Of a stretch of 64,000 nt of DNA, positions 8,208-17,785 are shown in pieces. Positions within the stretch are counted from its first letter, which is position 1; each line of letters begins with the position of its first letter. The translations under genes and the position numbers were made by a program. This DNA comes from JAJFKB01 sp965230515 (GTDB lineage Bacteria; Pseudomonadota; Gammaproteobacteria; Pseudomonadales; IMCC2047): NCBI GenBank assembly GCA_965230515.1, contig OZ246007.1:1860001-1924000 (forward strand). The letters run 5' to 3'. Below the pieces are notes generated by a model that was not told the DNA's origin, did not search any database, and saw nothing but the letters and a program-made list of their open reading frames with translations.

Positions 8208-9146
8208 ATGATAAACCGATTGGCACGCGTTGATTTAAACCTTCTAATCGCCTTACAGGTACTGCTGGAGGAGCGCAATGTTACCCGCGCGGCAGAACGT
8301 CTTTTTATTACCCAGCCAGCCATGAGCAAGGCATTGCAACGACTGCGTAACATGTTTGACGACGAGTTGTTTACCCGCACGGCACATGGTTTGATTCCGA
8401 CACCTAAAGCTGAACAGCTACAAAATCCTTTAACCGATGTTCTGGACCGAATGGAAAGTGCGATCTTCACACCGGAATTTGATCCGGCTGAAGCGGAAGG
8501 AACCATTCATATCTCAGTTCCCGAAACAGTGGCTATCGGAGCAATACCGAGGCTGTTAAAAAGAATCCACGATAAGGCACCCAATGTTCGCCTGCAAACA
8601 AGGAATATTCTTGATGATCATATGGAATTGCTGGCATCTGGTGCGCTGGACTTTTCAATATTTATAAAACAGGAACACAAAGACGATTTCAGATTTTTTC
8701 CACTGGGGACCAATACCGCTATGTGCTGGATGCGCGAAGGCCATCCGTTAGCCAAGAAAAAAGTTTTGGACCAGCAAGATATTGTTAGCTATCCGCACGT
8801 TGCACTCTATCTGCCTAATATCACCGACCGGGACCTGCTGCGTGTCGAACGCACTTTTCAGGAGGCAGGAATCAGCCGCCAAACTATCCTGGAAACCACC
8901 CAACTACTTACTGCCCTTGAGGTGCTGACTCTTAGTGACTCACTGATGCTGGGCCCCAAGTACCTTGCAGAGTTTCGACTCACAAAAGGACACTTCGTCT
9001 CAAAGCCCTTCAAAATCTCTAAACTTAACGAACTGCGCCTGTCATTGTGCCTCATTCAACACCGACGGACATTTAACTCCCCGCTGCATCGCTGGATTCA
9101 GCAACAGCTGTGTGAGATTTTTGAAGCGGCGGCGGCCAGCTTTTAG
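8208..9146 (+). CDS. LysR-family transcriptional regulator
   Basis: 312 residues, the usual LysR length. The N-terminal winged helix-turn-helix (residues about 8-65; NVTRAAERLFITQPAMSKAL, then LFTRTAHGLIPTPKA) is typical, followed by a periplasmic-binding-protein-like effector domain from about residue 95. It acts as a tetrameric activator or repressor bound upstream of its target. It is divergent from the 27-residue membrane peptide gene, and the 127-bp gap contains an inverted repeat that could be its operator. Its effector cannot be read from the sequence. The start ATG at 8208 has only a weak Shine-Dalgarno. Confidence 0.9.
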   Translation: MINRLARVDLNLLIALQVLLEERNVTRAAERLFITQPAMSKALQRLRNMFDDELFTRTAHGLIPTPKAEQLQNPLTDVLDRMESAIFTPEFDPAEAEGTIHISVPETVAIGAIPRLLKRIHDKAPNVRLQTRNILDDHMELLASGALDFSIFIKQEHKDDFRFFPLGTNTAMCWMREGHPLAKKKVLDQQDIVSYPHVALYLPNITDRDLLRVERTFQEAGISRQTILETTQLLTALEVLTLSDSLMLGPKYLAEFRLTKGHFVSKPFKISKLNELRLSLCLIQHRRTFNSPLHRWIQQQLCEIFEAAAASF

Positions 9147-9160
9147 TGAAAGACCATAAA

Positions 9161-9200
9161 TCGGCGCTGCTCATTCACACGAATGAATGAGTAACGCCGA
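9161..9200. terminator. Hairpin between convergent genes, probable bidirectional terminator
   Basis: A two-part stem: TCGGCG/CGCCGA outside (9161-9166 with 9195-9200) and CTCATTCA/TGAATGAG inside (9170-9177 with 9184-9191), loop 6 nt. It lies between the stops of lysR and the hybrid kinase. Only a short T run follows on the minus side. Confidence 0.5.
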
Positions 9201-9218
9201 CCGTGAGCTAACTGCGAA

Positions 9219-12200
9219 TCAGGCTGGCTTATTTTTCTGAAAGGATGCGAAGGAAACCAGGTTGTCAGAGGACATTTTGCTGGCCAGGAACTGTTTTTCA
9301 AACTCCTCGGCTGGCATAGGCTTGCCCAGAAAATAACCCTGAATATAATCACAACCCTCTTCCTTCAGGTATTCTTTTTGCTGTTTCGTTTCAACACCTT
9401 CAGCAATTACTTTGACCCCAAGACTGTGTGCCAAGGTAATAATGGTGGTGACAATATCTGCATCAACTTTGTCACTCGTGATATCGGAAACGAAGGCCCG
9501 GTCTATTTTAAGCAAATCAATCGGAAAGCGTTTCAAGTAGTTTAACGAAGAATATCCGGTACCGAAGTCATCAACTGCTAACTGCACACCCATCGTTTTC
9601 AAACGGTCCAGGGTCACAATCACCTCTTCAGCATTTGCCATAATAGTGCTTTCGGTAATCTCCAGCTCGAGATACTGACTTGGCAGCCCCGTTTCAATGA
9701 GTGTAGCGCCCACCTGCTCTACGATAGAGCCATTCTCAAGTTGTCGCGATGCCAGATTGACTGCCATTCGAATTGGTGGACAACCTTTATCCAGCCAGCT
9801 CTTTAGCTGCGCACAGGCAGTTTTCATTACCCATTGCCCCAGCTCCAGAATTTGTCCCGTCTCTTCCGCAAGACCGATAAATTCCAGCGGATTCATCATG
9901 CCCCTTTTCGGGTGCTCCCACCTGACCAGCGCCTCCATACCAATCAGTTCACCTGTTTCCAGGTTCTCCTGCGGTTGGTAGTAGACCATCATCTCACCGC
10001 GCTCAACGGCGCCACGCAGATCACTTTCAATTCCCAGTCTGCGCGCAACATCAGCCTCCATTTTTCGCTCATAGAACTCATAACAATCACCACGCTCCTT
10101 GGCGCGGTACATCGCTATATCAGCATTCTTTAATAGCGTACCAATATCGGCGCCATCATTCGGATACATGGAAATACCTATACTGGTACTGACATGCATC
10201 TCCTTGCCCAGGAACACAAATGGCCGGGACAAGGTTTCATGAATCTTCGATACGATATTCTTGACCACGTTGTAGGATTTGACGCGATCCAGAATAATGG
10301 TGAACTCGTCGCCACCAAATCGTGAAACCACATCCCCTTGACGCACACACCCCTGCAGCCGCTCTGCTACTACCTTGACCAGCAAATCACCGGCATCATG
10401 CCCAAAAGTATCATTAATCAGTTTAAACCGGTCGAGATCGAGGAACAAAATAGCAACCATCGACTCAGCATCATTTTCTGCCAACACCTGACTCAGCTTT
10501 TCTGTAAACAGGGTTCTGTTCGGCAGACCGGTCAGGGTGTCATTATAAGCCAGTCGATGCACATGTCTTTCCGCCTGACTTGCCTGTAATACCCGCGATA
10601 TACGCTTTCGTAACACCGCAAAATTTACCGGTTTTGAAATATAATCGGTTGCCCCTGCTGCAAACGCACGACCGATAGAAGTTTCATCATTAAGCGCAGT
10701 AATAATGAGCACCGGCAGGTGTTTACCGCCTGGCAGCGCCTGTATTTCCGAGCAGGCTTTAAAGCCATCCATTTCCGGCATGATGGCATCCATCAACACA
10801 AGATCAGGCATAAATCGCTCACAATACATTAATGCCTGCTCACCATTTTGAACTTCATCAACCCGATAACCATCGTCCTCAAGCACTTTTCGCATCGCAA
10901 AGCGCATTCCCCGGTCATCATCAACAATCAGTATTCGCTGGTCATGTATCGGCTCACTGGCACCCTGTTCAATTAACTCATTAGAATCTTTGTCACTCTC
11001 AGGCTCACTGCTTTTAAGCTGCTTCGCCTGGGACTCCAGCGCCTGCTGAAGCAGACCACATTCAGCAACGGCCTGCTCAACCATACCCTCCACATCTTCA
11101 AGATTCCCTGCCCGGCCCAGATTTTCAATCTCCTGACAAACCTCAACCAAACGGCTTGCACCAAAGTTTGCTGCACTCCCTTTTATACTGTGCGCAATAT
11201 CAGCAATGGCACTCGAATCTTTTACTGAAGTGGCGTCTTTTAAAGATCGAACATAAGATGGCAGGTCATCAATAAAAACTGTGATCAAGGTCGCAAGAGC
11301 CGGACCTACTTGTTCGCCTAGCGCCTTAAATATGCCTTGATCAAGAATACCTTCTACCATATCAGCATCCGCTGCTGATTCAATGACAGCAGGTTCGCCC
11401 TCTACACGATACTCCGTGACGGGAATCCATTTCATCAGCATATTTTTCAAAACCTCTATCTTGAGCGGTTTTGCCAGGTAATCATTCATGCCAACAGCGA
11501 GACATTTATCGCTCTCTCCCTGCTGAACATTTGCCGTCATAGCCACAATAGTGACATTGGATTCATCTGTTTCGAGCCGCCTGATTTGTGCCGTTGCCTC
11601 ATAGCCGTCCATTTCGGGCATATGACAATCCATCAGCACCAGATCAAAGTGTTTCCTTGTTATCAAGCCCAATGCTTCCTTGCCATTGTTGGCCAGGTTA
11701 ATCTTGCATCCCAGGCGCTCCAGCATTCCCAATGCAACCTGCTGATTTGCCCGATTGTCCTCTACCACCAATATGCGCTTACCGGAAAAAGACGCTACCC
11801 TGTTATCAACCTGAGCTTCCTGCTCCTGGCTTGGAGAAATCTGCTCTACTTTGCGACTTAACCGTGTGGCCAGCATTTCAGATAGCTCTCTTTTCTTAAC
11901 GGGCTTCGACAGAAAACCAGCCACATTAAGGCTCTTGGTCGCCTCATAGGTGGGGTTGGCCCGATTCACCATCATAATGACTTTCAAATTGACCAGTGCG
12001 GGATCATTGACAATCAGGCGAGCCAGATCACTACCCTTCATCCCCGGCATGACCTCATCAAGTAATACCACCTGATAAGGTTGTCCGTCTGTAGCCGCCG
12101 ACCTCAATTTATCCAACGCCAATGATCCATCGCTTGCAGTATCGTAGTTAACCGATACTGAATCCAGAATCTGCCCCAAATAGCGCCGGTTAAGCTGACT

Positions 12201-13775
12201 GTCATCAACCAGAAGTACTCTGAAATCAGCTGACGAAATAGCTGGCAACGGGGCTGACAGCTTCTGTTCTGAGCAACTCACGACTAATTCGAACCAGAAG
12301 GTGCTTCCTCTTCCCAGTTTGCTAGTGACCCCTATTTCACCGCCCATCAGATTAACCAGCTGACGTGATATAGCCAGACCCAGGCCCGTTCCTCCATATT
12401 TGCGGGTTGTAGAACCATCCGCCTGGGAAAAAGCTTCAAAGATGCGGTCTTGTGCCTCCTGTGACATACCAATACCGGTATCCACCACCTCAAACCGCAA
12501 GCTTACTTTTGATCCCTCACATTGAGAGAGTTTAACTTCAATCCCTACTTCGCCGCGTTCGGTAAACTTCAGCGCGTTGCCCACCAGATTGATCAATACC
12601 TGTCGCAATCGTCCACTATCCCCGAGAATTTTCTCGGGTATCTCCGGATTAATGATATAGGCCAGATCAATATCTTTTTGCTGCGCCTGCGTACTCAACA
12701 GCAGAACAATCTCTTCAAGCAGCTCAGACAAATCAAACTCGATATTTTCAAGCGAGAGTTTTCCTGAATCGATTTTCGAAAAATCGAGGATATTATCAAT
12801 GAGCGACAGCAGCGACTCTGCGGAGCCACCGGCAATCTCAACGTATTCTGCCTGCTTATCATTAAGCCCCATATCACTGAGCAACTCTAACATTCCCAGC
12901 ACACCATTAAGTGGAGTGCGGAGCTCATGACTCACATTCGCAGCAAACTCGCCCTTCACACGGGCAGCCTCAAGCGCCAAATCCCGGGTCGCCAGTAAAT
13001 CCTCTTCCCTTGCTTCCAGCACATCCATCATCGCATTGAACGCACCCTGCATTTCTGTTACTTCACGGGTGCCTTTAATATCGGATCTGATCGCTTTGGC
13101 ATTTTTCGAACCCGACTGAGCCTGCTGCATCGTCGTCGCAAGACTGCGTATCGGTTTAGTTACACGGCTGGTGATGGCCAACAATATAGCCAGCAACACC
13201 AGTGCTAGAGAGAAAGAAACGGCCAGATTGTATTTGAAAATCTCCCGTTGGTTTTTCCTCAGAGAGTCTTTCCCCATAAACAACCGGACATACCCAACCA
13301 GCTCAGGCTTCAACTCCTCAGTCAGAAATAGCGAATTCTCTTCTTTTTGCGAACCGGTATACACCGGCGCCGAGAAATGCCAGGCCTCTCTCGACTCGGA
13401 GATAAGTTGTAAACTTTCCGGCCAGCGCCAATCAGCTTCCGGTTTATCGGCTGCACCACCAGTGGTATATAACGGCTTCTGCTCATCATCATAAATACCC
13501 ACCGCCAGCACATCGGGGAACGCCATCATGGCATCCCCAACATACTTTGCATCCACATCACTGTGATACAGCAGCGCAACCCGGCTTCTGTCCGACAATG
13601 TGTTGGCCAGATTCAAGCCCTCCTTGGTCACCCGCTCTTCCGCTGAATTGCTTAGCAGGTAGGAAACTACAACAGAGGAAACCAGCGCCAGCAAGACAAT
13701 GCCTATGCTGAAAATTACCGCCAGCTGCTGCCTGAAGCCCAGCTTGTTAATTGCAAATTTACGTAGGAATTCCAT
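9219..13775 (-). CDS. Hybrid sensor kinase with phosphorelay plus GGDEF and EAL output domains
   Basis: 1518 residues in the inner membrane. In order: TM helix 17-41; periplasmic sensor about 42-183 (resembles CHASE8); TM helix 184-203; HAMP about 204-255; HisKA with His283 (VSHELRTPLNG); HATPase about 390-500; receiver 1 (Asp573); receiver 2 (Asp716); HPt with His862 (AHSIKGSAANFG); receiver 3 (Asp996); GGDEF (motif 1154-1158, with an RxxD inhibitory site at 1145-1148); EAL (1281-1283, with LEITES and DDFGTGYSS motifs intact). The phosphorelay and both c-di-GMP catalytic sites look functional, so one chain joins BarA-like sensing to c-di-GMP synthesis and breakdown. It starts 2 nt after the stop of a periplasmic binding protein gene, as in LuxPQ-type pairs. 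The signal is unknown. Confidence 0.93.
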   Translation of the reverse strand: MEFLRKFAINKLGFRQQLAVIFSIGIVLLALVSSVVVSYLLSNSAEERVTKEGLNLANTLSDRSRVALLYHSDVDAKYVGDAMMAFPDVLAVGIYDDEQKPLYTTGGAADKPEADWRWPESLQLISESREAWHFSAPVYTGSQKEENSLFLTEELKPELVGYVRLFMGKDSLRKNQREIFKYNLAVSFSLALVLLAILLAITSRVTKPIRSLATTMQQAQSGSKNAKAIRSDIKGTREVTEMQGAFNAMMDVLEAREEDLLATRDLALEAARVKGEFAANVSHELRTPLNGVLGMLELLSDMGLNDKQAEYVEIAGGSAESLLSLIDNILDFSKIDSGKLSLENIEFDLSELLEEIVLLLSTQAQQKDIDLAYIINPEIPEKILGDSGRLRQVLINLVGNALKFTERGEVGIEVKLSQCEGSKVSLRFEVVDTGIGMSQEAQDRIFEAFSQADGSTTRKYGGTGLGLAISRQLVNLMGGEIGVTSKLGRGSTFWFELVVSCSEQKLSAPLPAISSADFRVLLVDDSQLNRRYLGQILDSVSVNYDTASDGSLALDKLRSAATDGQPYQVVLLDEVMPGMKGSDLARLIVNDPALVNLKVIMMVNRANPTYEATKSLNVAGFLSKPVKKRELSEMLATRLSRKVEQISPSQEQEAQVDNRVASFSGKRILVVEDNRANQQVALGMLERLGCKINLANNGKEALGLITRKHFDLVLMDCHMPEMDGYEATAQIRRLETDESNVTIVAMTANVQQGESDKCLAVGMNDYLAKPLKIEVLKNMLMKWIPVTEYRVEGEPAVIESAADADMVEGILDQGIFKALGEQVGPALATLITVFIDDLPSYVRSLKDATSVKDSSAIADIAHSIKGSAANFGASRLVEVCQEIENLGRAGNLEDVEGMVEQAVAECGLLQQALESQAKQLKSSEPESDKDSNELIEQGASEPIHDQRILIVDDDRGMRFAMRKVLEDDGYRVDEVQNGEQALMYCERFMPDLVLMDAIMPEMDGFKACSEIQALPGGKHLPVLIITALNDETSIGRAFAAGATDYISKPVNFAVLRKRISRVLQASQAERHVHRLAYNDTLTGLPNRTLFTEKLSQVLAENDAESMVAILFLDLDRFKLINDTFGHDAGDLLVKVVAERLQGCVRQGDVVSRFGGDEFTIILDRVKSYNVVKNIVSKIHETLSRPFVFLGKEMHVSTSIGISMYPNDGADIGTLLKNADIAMYRAKERGDCYEFYERKMEADVARRLGIESDLRGAVERGEMMVYYQPQENLETGELIGMEALVRWEHPKRGMMNPLEFIGLAEETGQILELGQWVMKTACAQLKSWLDKGCPPIRMAVNLASRQLENGSIVEQVGATLIETGLPSQYLELEITESTIMANAEEVIVTLDRLKTMGVQLAVDDFGTGYSSLNYLKRFPIDLLKIDRAFVSDITSDKVDADIVTTIITLAHSLGVKVIAEGVETKQQKEYLKEEGCDYIQGYFLGKPMPAEEFEKQFLASKMSSDNLVSFASFQKNKPA

Positions 13776-13777
13776 AG

Positions 13778-14728
13778 CTAGCGATTCGGAAAAATGAGAT
13801 CGAAGTCACGCAGCTGTGATCGATCAATGTTTAAGTTCAAGTGCTCGGCTGTACGAACATTCACCGCTATTAGCAGATCATTTAACGGTTCCGAATTACG
13901 ACTATCTCCTCCTTTCATTTGTCGAGCTTTCAAAGCCAGGCTCTTGCCCATGCTGAAGTTATCCGGAAACAGGGAAAACAGTGCACCACGCTTTACATGG
14001 GAGGGGTTGCTGGAAAATACCACCGTCTGACTGCTCCAGGCCTTATTCAAAATGGTCAACAACAGGCTGCGCTCATCCATGGTTGGATCACCCTGCAACA
14101 ACCAAAGTGCATCCTCACCGGCAATCAGACCTTCAAGTTCCCGTTGATACAATCCCGCTGCTTCGCGTACATCTTGTGCGGCAAGAGGTTTTAGTTCGAT
14201 ATTAAGTTCGCTGGCCGCTGAATGCGCCAGCTCCATTAACCAGCCATTGGTTTGAGGATGGTAGATAACCACTACTCGCTTGGTCTTTGGCGCCAACTGT
14301 TTGAGTTTTTTGAAGAGCCGAACGGGTGCCGGCGCCAATGAGATCCCCACCACGCCCGCATCGATATTTTGATCTGAAAGGATCGCCGCACCTGTCAGCG
14401 TCACGTATTCACGCTGAACTGTTTCGGCGATGGATTTGCCCCGATTGCCGAGCAGAATAACCGCTTCGGGATCCTGTTTCCTTAACCATTTCTGCAGATT
14501 GGCCACACTCTCATCCTTTTTAAGCGCGTACGATTTAACCTTTCCGTCTGCCTCTCTTTTGATCCCGCCAAGCACATCCTTGAATATGCTACTGTAGGGT
14601 TCTCTCACATCAGGGTAAAGAACCGCAATGGCTGCACCCTTTGCAAACGCGCCGAATGCGCTACATGAAAGGGCTACTGCTATCGCAAATACCACCCAAG
14701 CATAACCGTTTTTCTTTTTGTTTAACAC
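13778..14728 (-). CDS. Periplasmic ABC-type substrate-binding protein (PF04392-like), probable sensor partner
   Basis: 316 residues. A long signal peptide ends around residue 30 (FGAFAKGAAIAVLYP). The body is a two-lobed binding fold of the TrpX/DUF534 type (AIAVLYPDVREPYSS, EAVILLGNRGKSIAE, KRVVVIYHPQTNGW, VVFSSNPSHVKRGALFSLF). No ABC permease or ATPase is adjacent. Its stop is 2 nt from the start of the hybrid kinase, so it more likely presents a ligand to that kinase than feeds a transporter. The TonB receptor gene upstream would bring the ligand into the periplasm. Family fairly sure; sensing role inferred from context. Confidence 0.75.
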   Translation of the reverse strand: MLNKKKNGYAWVVFAIAVALSCSAFGAFAKGAAIAVLYPDVREPYSSIFKDVLGGIKREADGKVKSYALKKDESVANLQKWLRKQDPEAVILLGNRGKSIAETVQREYVTLTGAAILSDQNIDAGVVGISLAPAPVRLFKKLKQLAPKTKRVVVIYHPQTNGWLMELAHSAASELNIELKPLAAQDVREAAGLYQRELEGLIAGEDALWLLQGDPTMDERSLLLTILNKAWSSQTVVFSSNPSHVKRGALFSLFPDNFSMGKSLALKARQMKGGDSRNSEPLNDLLIAVNVRTAEHLNLNIDRSQLRDFDLIFPNR

Positions 14729-14788
14729 TTAAGCCTCTTCCTTGATAGGGACGAATTTCTAATCTCAATTCGCTTATCAATCACAGCC

Positions 14789-16867
14789 CTACCAGGACTT
14801 TCTTATTTCAGCAAAAACACTGCGCCCCGCCAAAGGCAAATCATTGGGAATCAGCCCAGGCGCCAAAGACGGCTCAAAGGCATCCTCATCGGTCAGGTTG
14901 CGCACTGAAAAGGTCACATCCACCCCTCTCAAAAGTTCTCTGCCAACCAGCGTCAAATCAACAATGGTGTAATCATCAACCTCCGGACGCAGATCGCCAG
15001 CCGCTCGCTCTCTATCCATTACATGATTCAGTTGAGCATTTAAGCTCCAGCCAGGCGTCAGATCATAGTCCGCCCGCAAATAGAGTTGCTGTTGCGGCGC
15101 ATTGGGCGCATCACCATCAGTATCTTCATCCTCCGAGTCCTGCAGCGCATAGTTACCGCGTACCGTGAGATCATCATTCACCGTCCACTCAAACTCCCAC
15201 TCCAGACCATGCCCGGTCTGATCGCCGGTATTATCTGCCACCGGTGTAAAACGAATGATATCCTGCATTTCATAGTAGAATACATTCAGACCCATTCGCA
15301 GACTTGCCGACGGCGTATAGTCAAACGCCAATTCATAGGTATTGATGATTTCCGGATCGAGGTTGTCGTTACCGATCGCAATAGGATTGTTGATATTAAA
15401 CTGCTCTGCAAAAGACGGAGCCCGAAAAGCACGCCCATAAAGTAATTTGGTCGTCAGGTTATTCGCTGTATCCCAGACCAGCGCTAATCGAGGGTTCACG
15501 GTGTTGCCGAAATCGGAATAGTGGTCATAACGCACTCCGGCGGTTAGCGACCAATCCCGTATCAGTTTCCATTCGTCCTGTATAAACAGGTAGGAGACTT
15601 CGCGGACCTCTTCGCGGTTGTAAGGGGCAATATCAGAAACATCTATCAAACCACCCAACGGAATCGGCAATGGGCCCGCTGGAGTAATTGCTGTCATAAA
15701 ATTCTTGGTTTCTTCGATTCTGTACTGGTCTTGGTAATGGTAGCCAGCCCCTAGTCTTATATCATGACCGTCAAAGCCAGTATAAAAGCCAGAAGCATCG
15801 AACCGATAGTGCCGCTCATGGACATCAGGCTTCCCAATAACACCTTCAGGAAAACCTCCTGGAAAAAGCGTACTAAATGCTCCCGGCGGAAAAAGAACAA
15901 GATCCAAATTTGTTGATACATCAAAAAAGCTTAGCTTAGCTTCCAGTTCCCAATTTTTGCTTAGGTCGTTGTTCCGATAGGAAACATCAAAATTAATTCG
16001 GTCACTTTCACCCTCACCTATATCATCCAGCGCTTGACTAGCTCCCGCGCCCAATCCACCATCTCGCCTAATCTGGTAACCGGCATGAATTGTCCAATTG
16101 CCTTTTTCTAACGCTACTCGAATATCTGCATTTTCCCTGTTTAAATTTACTCGACCCGGAGCGTTTGATACATTCGTACCAAGTAGTCCATCTAATATAC
16201 TCTGGGCATCCATGTTGATCTTTTTATGATGACCATCTGTATCAAGAAATTCCATTGAAACTAGAGACTTCCATCCAAATAGCTGCTTGCTGAATGAAGC
16301 CCACAACCTTTTTTCATTAAAACTTCCGGCAGAACCCCCTACTTCAAAACCATCTTTCTCACTTGGTGCATTAGTAACAATGTTTATTGTACCGGCAAAA
16401 GCATCCGCTCCATAAATGGCCGACCCAGGTCCTCTAATAACCTCAATACGGGAGATGCTTTCAACTGGCATCCCCCCCCAAGCTTCACCTCGATTGCCAA
16501 ATACCAAGTTTGTCAACGGCACGCCATTAACAAGCAACAATACTTGGGGGTTAAACTCAGAGTGAATTCCACGAATAACAAAGATGGGGCTATATCCCGC
16601 AGCTCTTCTGGAAACATGCAATCCTGGTACAGTTTCAAGTATATCAGTTATATCTCTTGCCCCAATTTCCCTAATATCTTTTTGTGTCAAAACGCTGGCC
16701 ACCGCTGGTGCTTTAGCGATTGGCTGTTTGCGTCCGGTAGCAATGCTGACAAAATCCTCGTCACCGTATAACGCCATCAAATCTTCTTCGTCAGAAAGCT
16801 CTGCCGCTCCAATGCGCGCACAAAGAAATATGGCAATTCCAACTGCTCTGAGAACACTATTATTCAT
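14789..16867 (-). CDS. TonB-dependent receptor of the ThDP/kinase operon
   Basis: 692 residues from the ATG at 16867, which begins a proper signal peptide (cleavage near CARIGAAE); an in-frame start 21 codons upstream gives no good signal. After an acidic linker, the plug domain has QKDIREIGARDITDILETVP, FVIRGIHSEFNPQ, LLVNGVPLTN and EVIRGPGSAIYGADAFAG. The barrel ends in Trp. The plug is closest in style to colicin/siderophore/cobalamin receptors. No iron-regulated motif was seen upstream; the gene is fourth in an operon with a ThDP enzyme, two citrate-synthase-fold proteins, a binding protein and a hybrid kinase. It probably imports the ligand that the binding protein and kinase detect. Ligand unknown. 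Confidence 0.88.
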   Translation of the reverse strand: MNNSVLRAVGIAIFLCARIGAAELSDEEDLMALYGDEDFVSIATGRKQPIAKAPAVASVLTQKDIREIGARDITDILETVPGLHVSRRAAGYSPIFVIRGIHSEFNPQVLLLVNGVPLTNLVFGNRGEAWGGMPVESISRIEVIRGPGSAIYGADAFAGTINIVTNAPSEKDGFEVGGSAGSFNEKRLWASFSKQLFGWKSLVSMEFLDTDGHHKKINMDAQSILDGLLGTNVSNAPGRVNLNRENADIRVALEKGNWTIHAGYQIRRDGGLGAGASQALDDIGEGESDRINFDVSYRNNDLSKNWELEAKLSFFDVSTNLDLVLFPPGAFSTLFPGGFPEGVIGKPDVHERHYRFDASGFYTGFDGHDIRLGAGYHYQDQYRIEETKNFMTAITPAGPLPIPLGGLIDVSDIAPYNREEVREVSYLFIQDEWKLIRDWSLTAGVRYDHYSDFGNTVNPRLALVWDTANNLTTKLLYGRAFRAPSFAEQFNINNPIAIGNDNLDPEIINTYELAFDYTPSASLRMGLNVFYYEMQDIIRFTPVADNTGDQTGHGLEWEFEWTVNDDLTVRGNYALQDSEDEDTDGDAPNAPQQQLYLRADYDLTPGWSLNAQLNHVMDRERAAGDLRPEVDDYTIVDLTLVGRELLRGVDVTFSVRNLTDEDAFEPSLAPGLIPNDLPLAGRSVFAEIRKSW

Positions 16868-16933
16868 TAAGAAACCCCAATAAAAACCGAAACTAATCCC
16901 TTGTGTTAAAACGAATATCCCTATATTCAATAA

Positions 16934-17764
16934 TCAGTCTAGCCGGTTTTTAGAATTTTCCCACTTTCTGGAGTTTTTTCCTTGGTATTCGATACGCTCA
17001 CAACGCAGAGGGAAGAGCGTACCAACAGGCTTATGAGAGGCGTCAAAATAGCAGGCCATAATACCGGCCGAGTATATTACTGAGGTCAAACAGTAGTATT
17101 CTAGTTCTGAAAGGCCCTGATCGGCACACAACGCCGCAGTTAAGCCGCCAATATTCAGCTTAACTCGATATCGTTTACTTAGAAGTAGCTTTTCGATTTG
17201 TAACGCTAAGGATAGATGCTCTCCTTTATCAAACCCCAGCTCTTTTGCAAGCCTTATTGCCGGCGGAATTCTTTCATCACTATTAATAATTGGTCGCCCA
17301 AATCCTGCCGGAAACGACCTTGTATCACTTATTTCATTATCAATAACTGCCTCTAGATCCTCATTGTCATCAACGACTTTGCTCTTAACTCTTTTTATAA
17401 GATTAATCGCCGTCAAATTCGCTTGCCCGCCAAAAAAAACTCCTTCTGATGCAGAGGTAGCCGAAGCCAGCGCCTGAAATGCTGTCGCTCGAGCACTTCC
17501 TGTAAGTGCCGATACTCTATTATTCCATATCCTTGGTTCTGGGAAGCTAGAGCACAAAACCCATAGACGCGTCATCAGCTCAAGCCGCTCAGGCTCGAAA
17601 AATCTTCCCGTAACCGTATAAAACCAAATAGCTACCCAAGACTTGTCAAAAAGATCGGTAAATAGATCCTTTCCCCTTAGGACCACGCGCTCTCCGGCAA
17701 ACCAGGCTCCCATATCGGTTTCCCAGTTGTCCTCTCTTTCAATTAGCTTCTTGGGATCACCCAT
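16934..17764 (-). CDS. Citrate-synthase-fold protein 2 (citryl-CoA-lyase-like), catalytic residues replaced
   Basis: 276 residues from the ATG at 17764; an in-frame TTG at 17785 directly abuts the upstream stop. The sequence aligns by eye with the citrate synthase/citryl-CoA lyase family (VVLRGKDLFTDLF, SALTGSARATAFQAL, LNIGGLTAALCADQGL, RCERIEYQG at the end, where citrate synthase has its terminal Arg...Tyr-x-Gly). All three family catalytic positions are changed: the HGGA histidine is Phe111 (VFFGGQA), the GFGHP histidine is Arg157 (GFGRP), and the NVDG aspartate is Gly206 (NIGG). It is shorter than citrate synthase (about 430 residues). It probably pairs with the homologous neighbour. Fold assignment moderately sure; reaction unknown. 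Confidence 0.7.
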   Translation of the reverse strand: MGDPKKLIEREDNWETDMGAWFAGERVVLRGKDLFTDLFDKSWVAIWFYTVTGRFFEPERLELMTRLWVLCSSFPEPRIWNNRVSALTGSARATAFQALASATSASEGVFFGGQANLTAINLIKRVKSKVVDDNEDLEAVIDNEISDTRSFPAGFGRPIINSDERIPPAIRLAKELGFDKGEHLSLALQIEKLLLSKRYRVKLNIGGLTAALCADQGLSELEYYCLTSVIYSAGIMACYFDASHKPVGTLFPLRCERIEYQGKNSRKWENSKNRLD

Positions 17765-17785
17765 TCTTATTATTCTCTTGATCAA

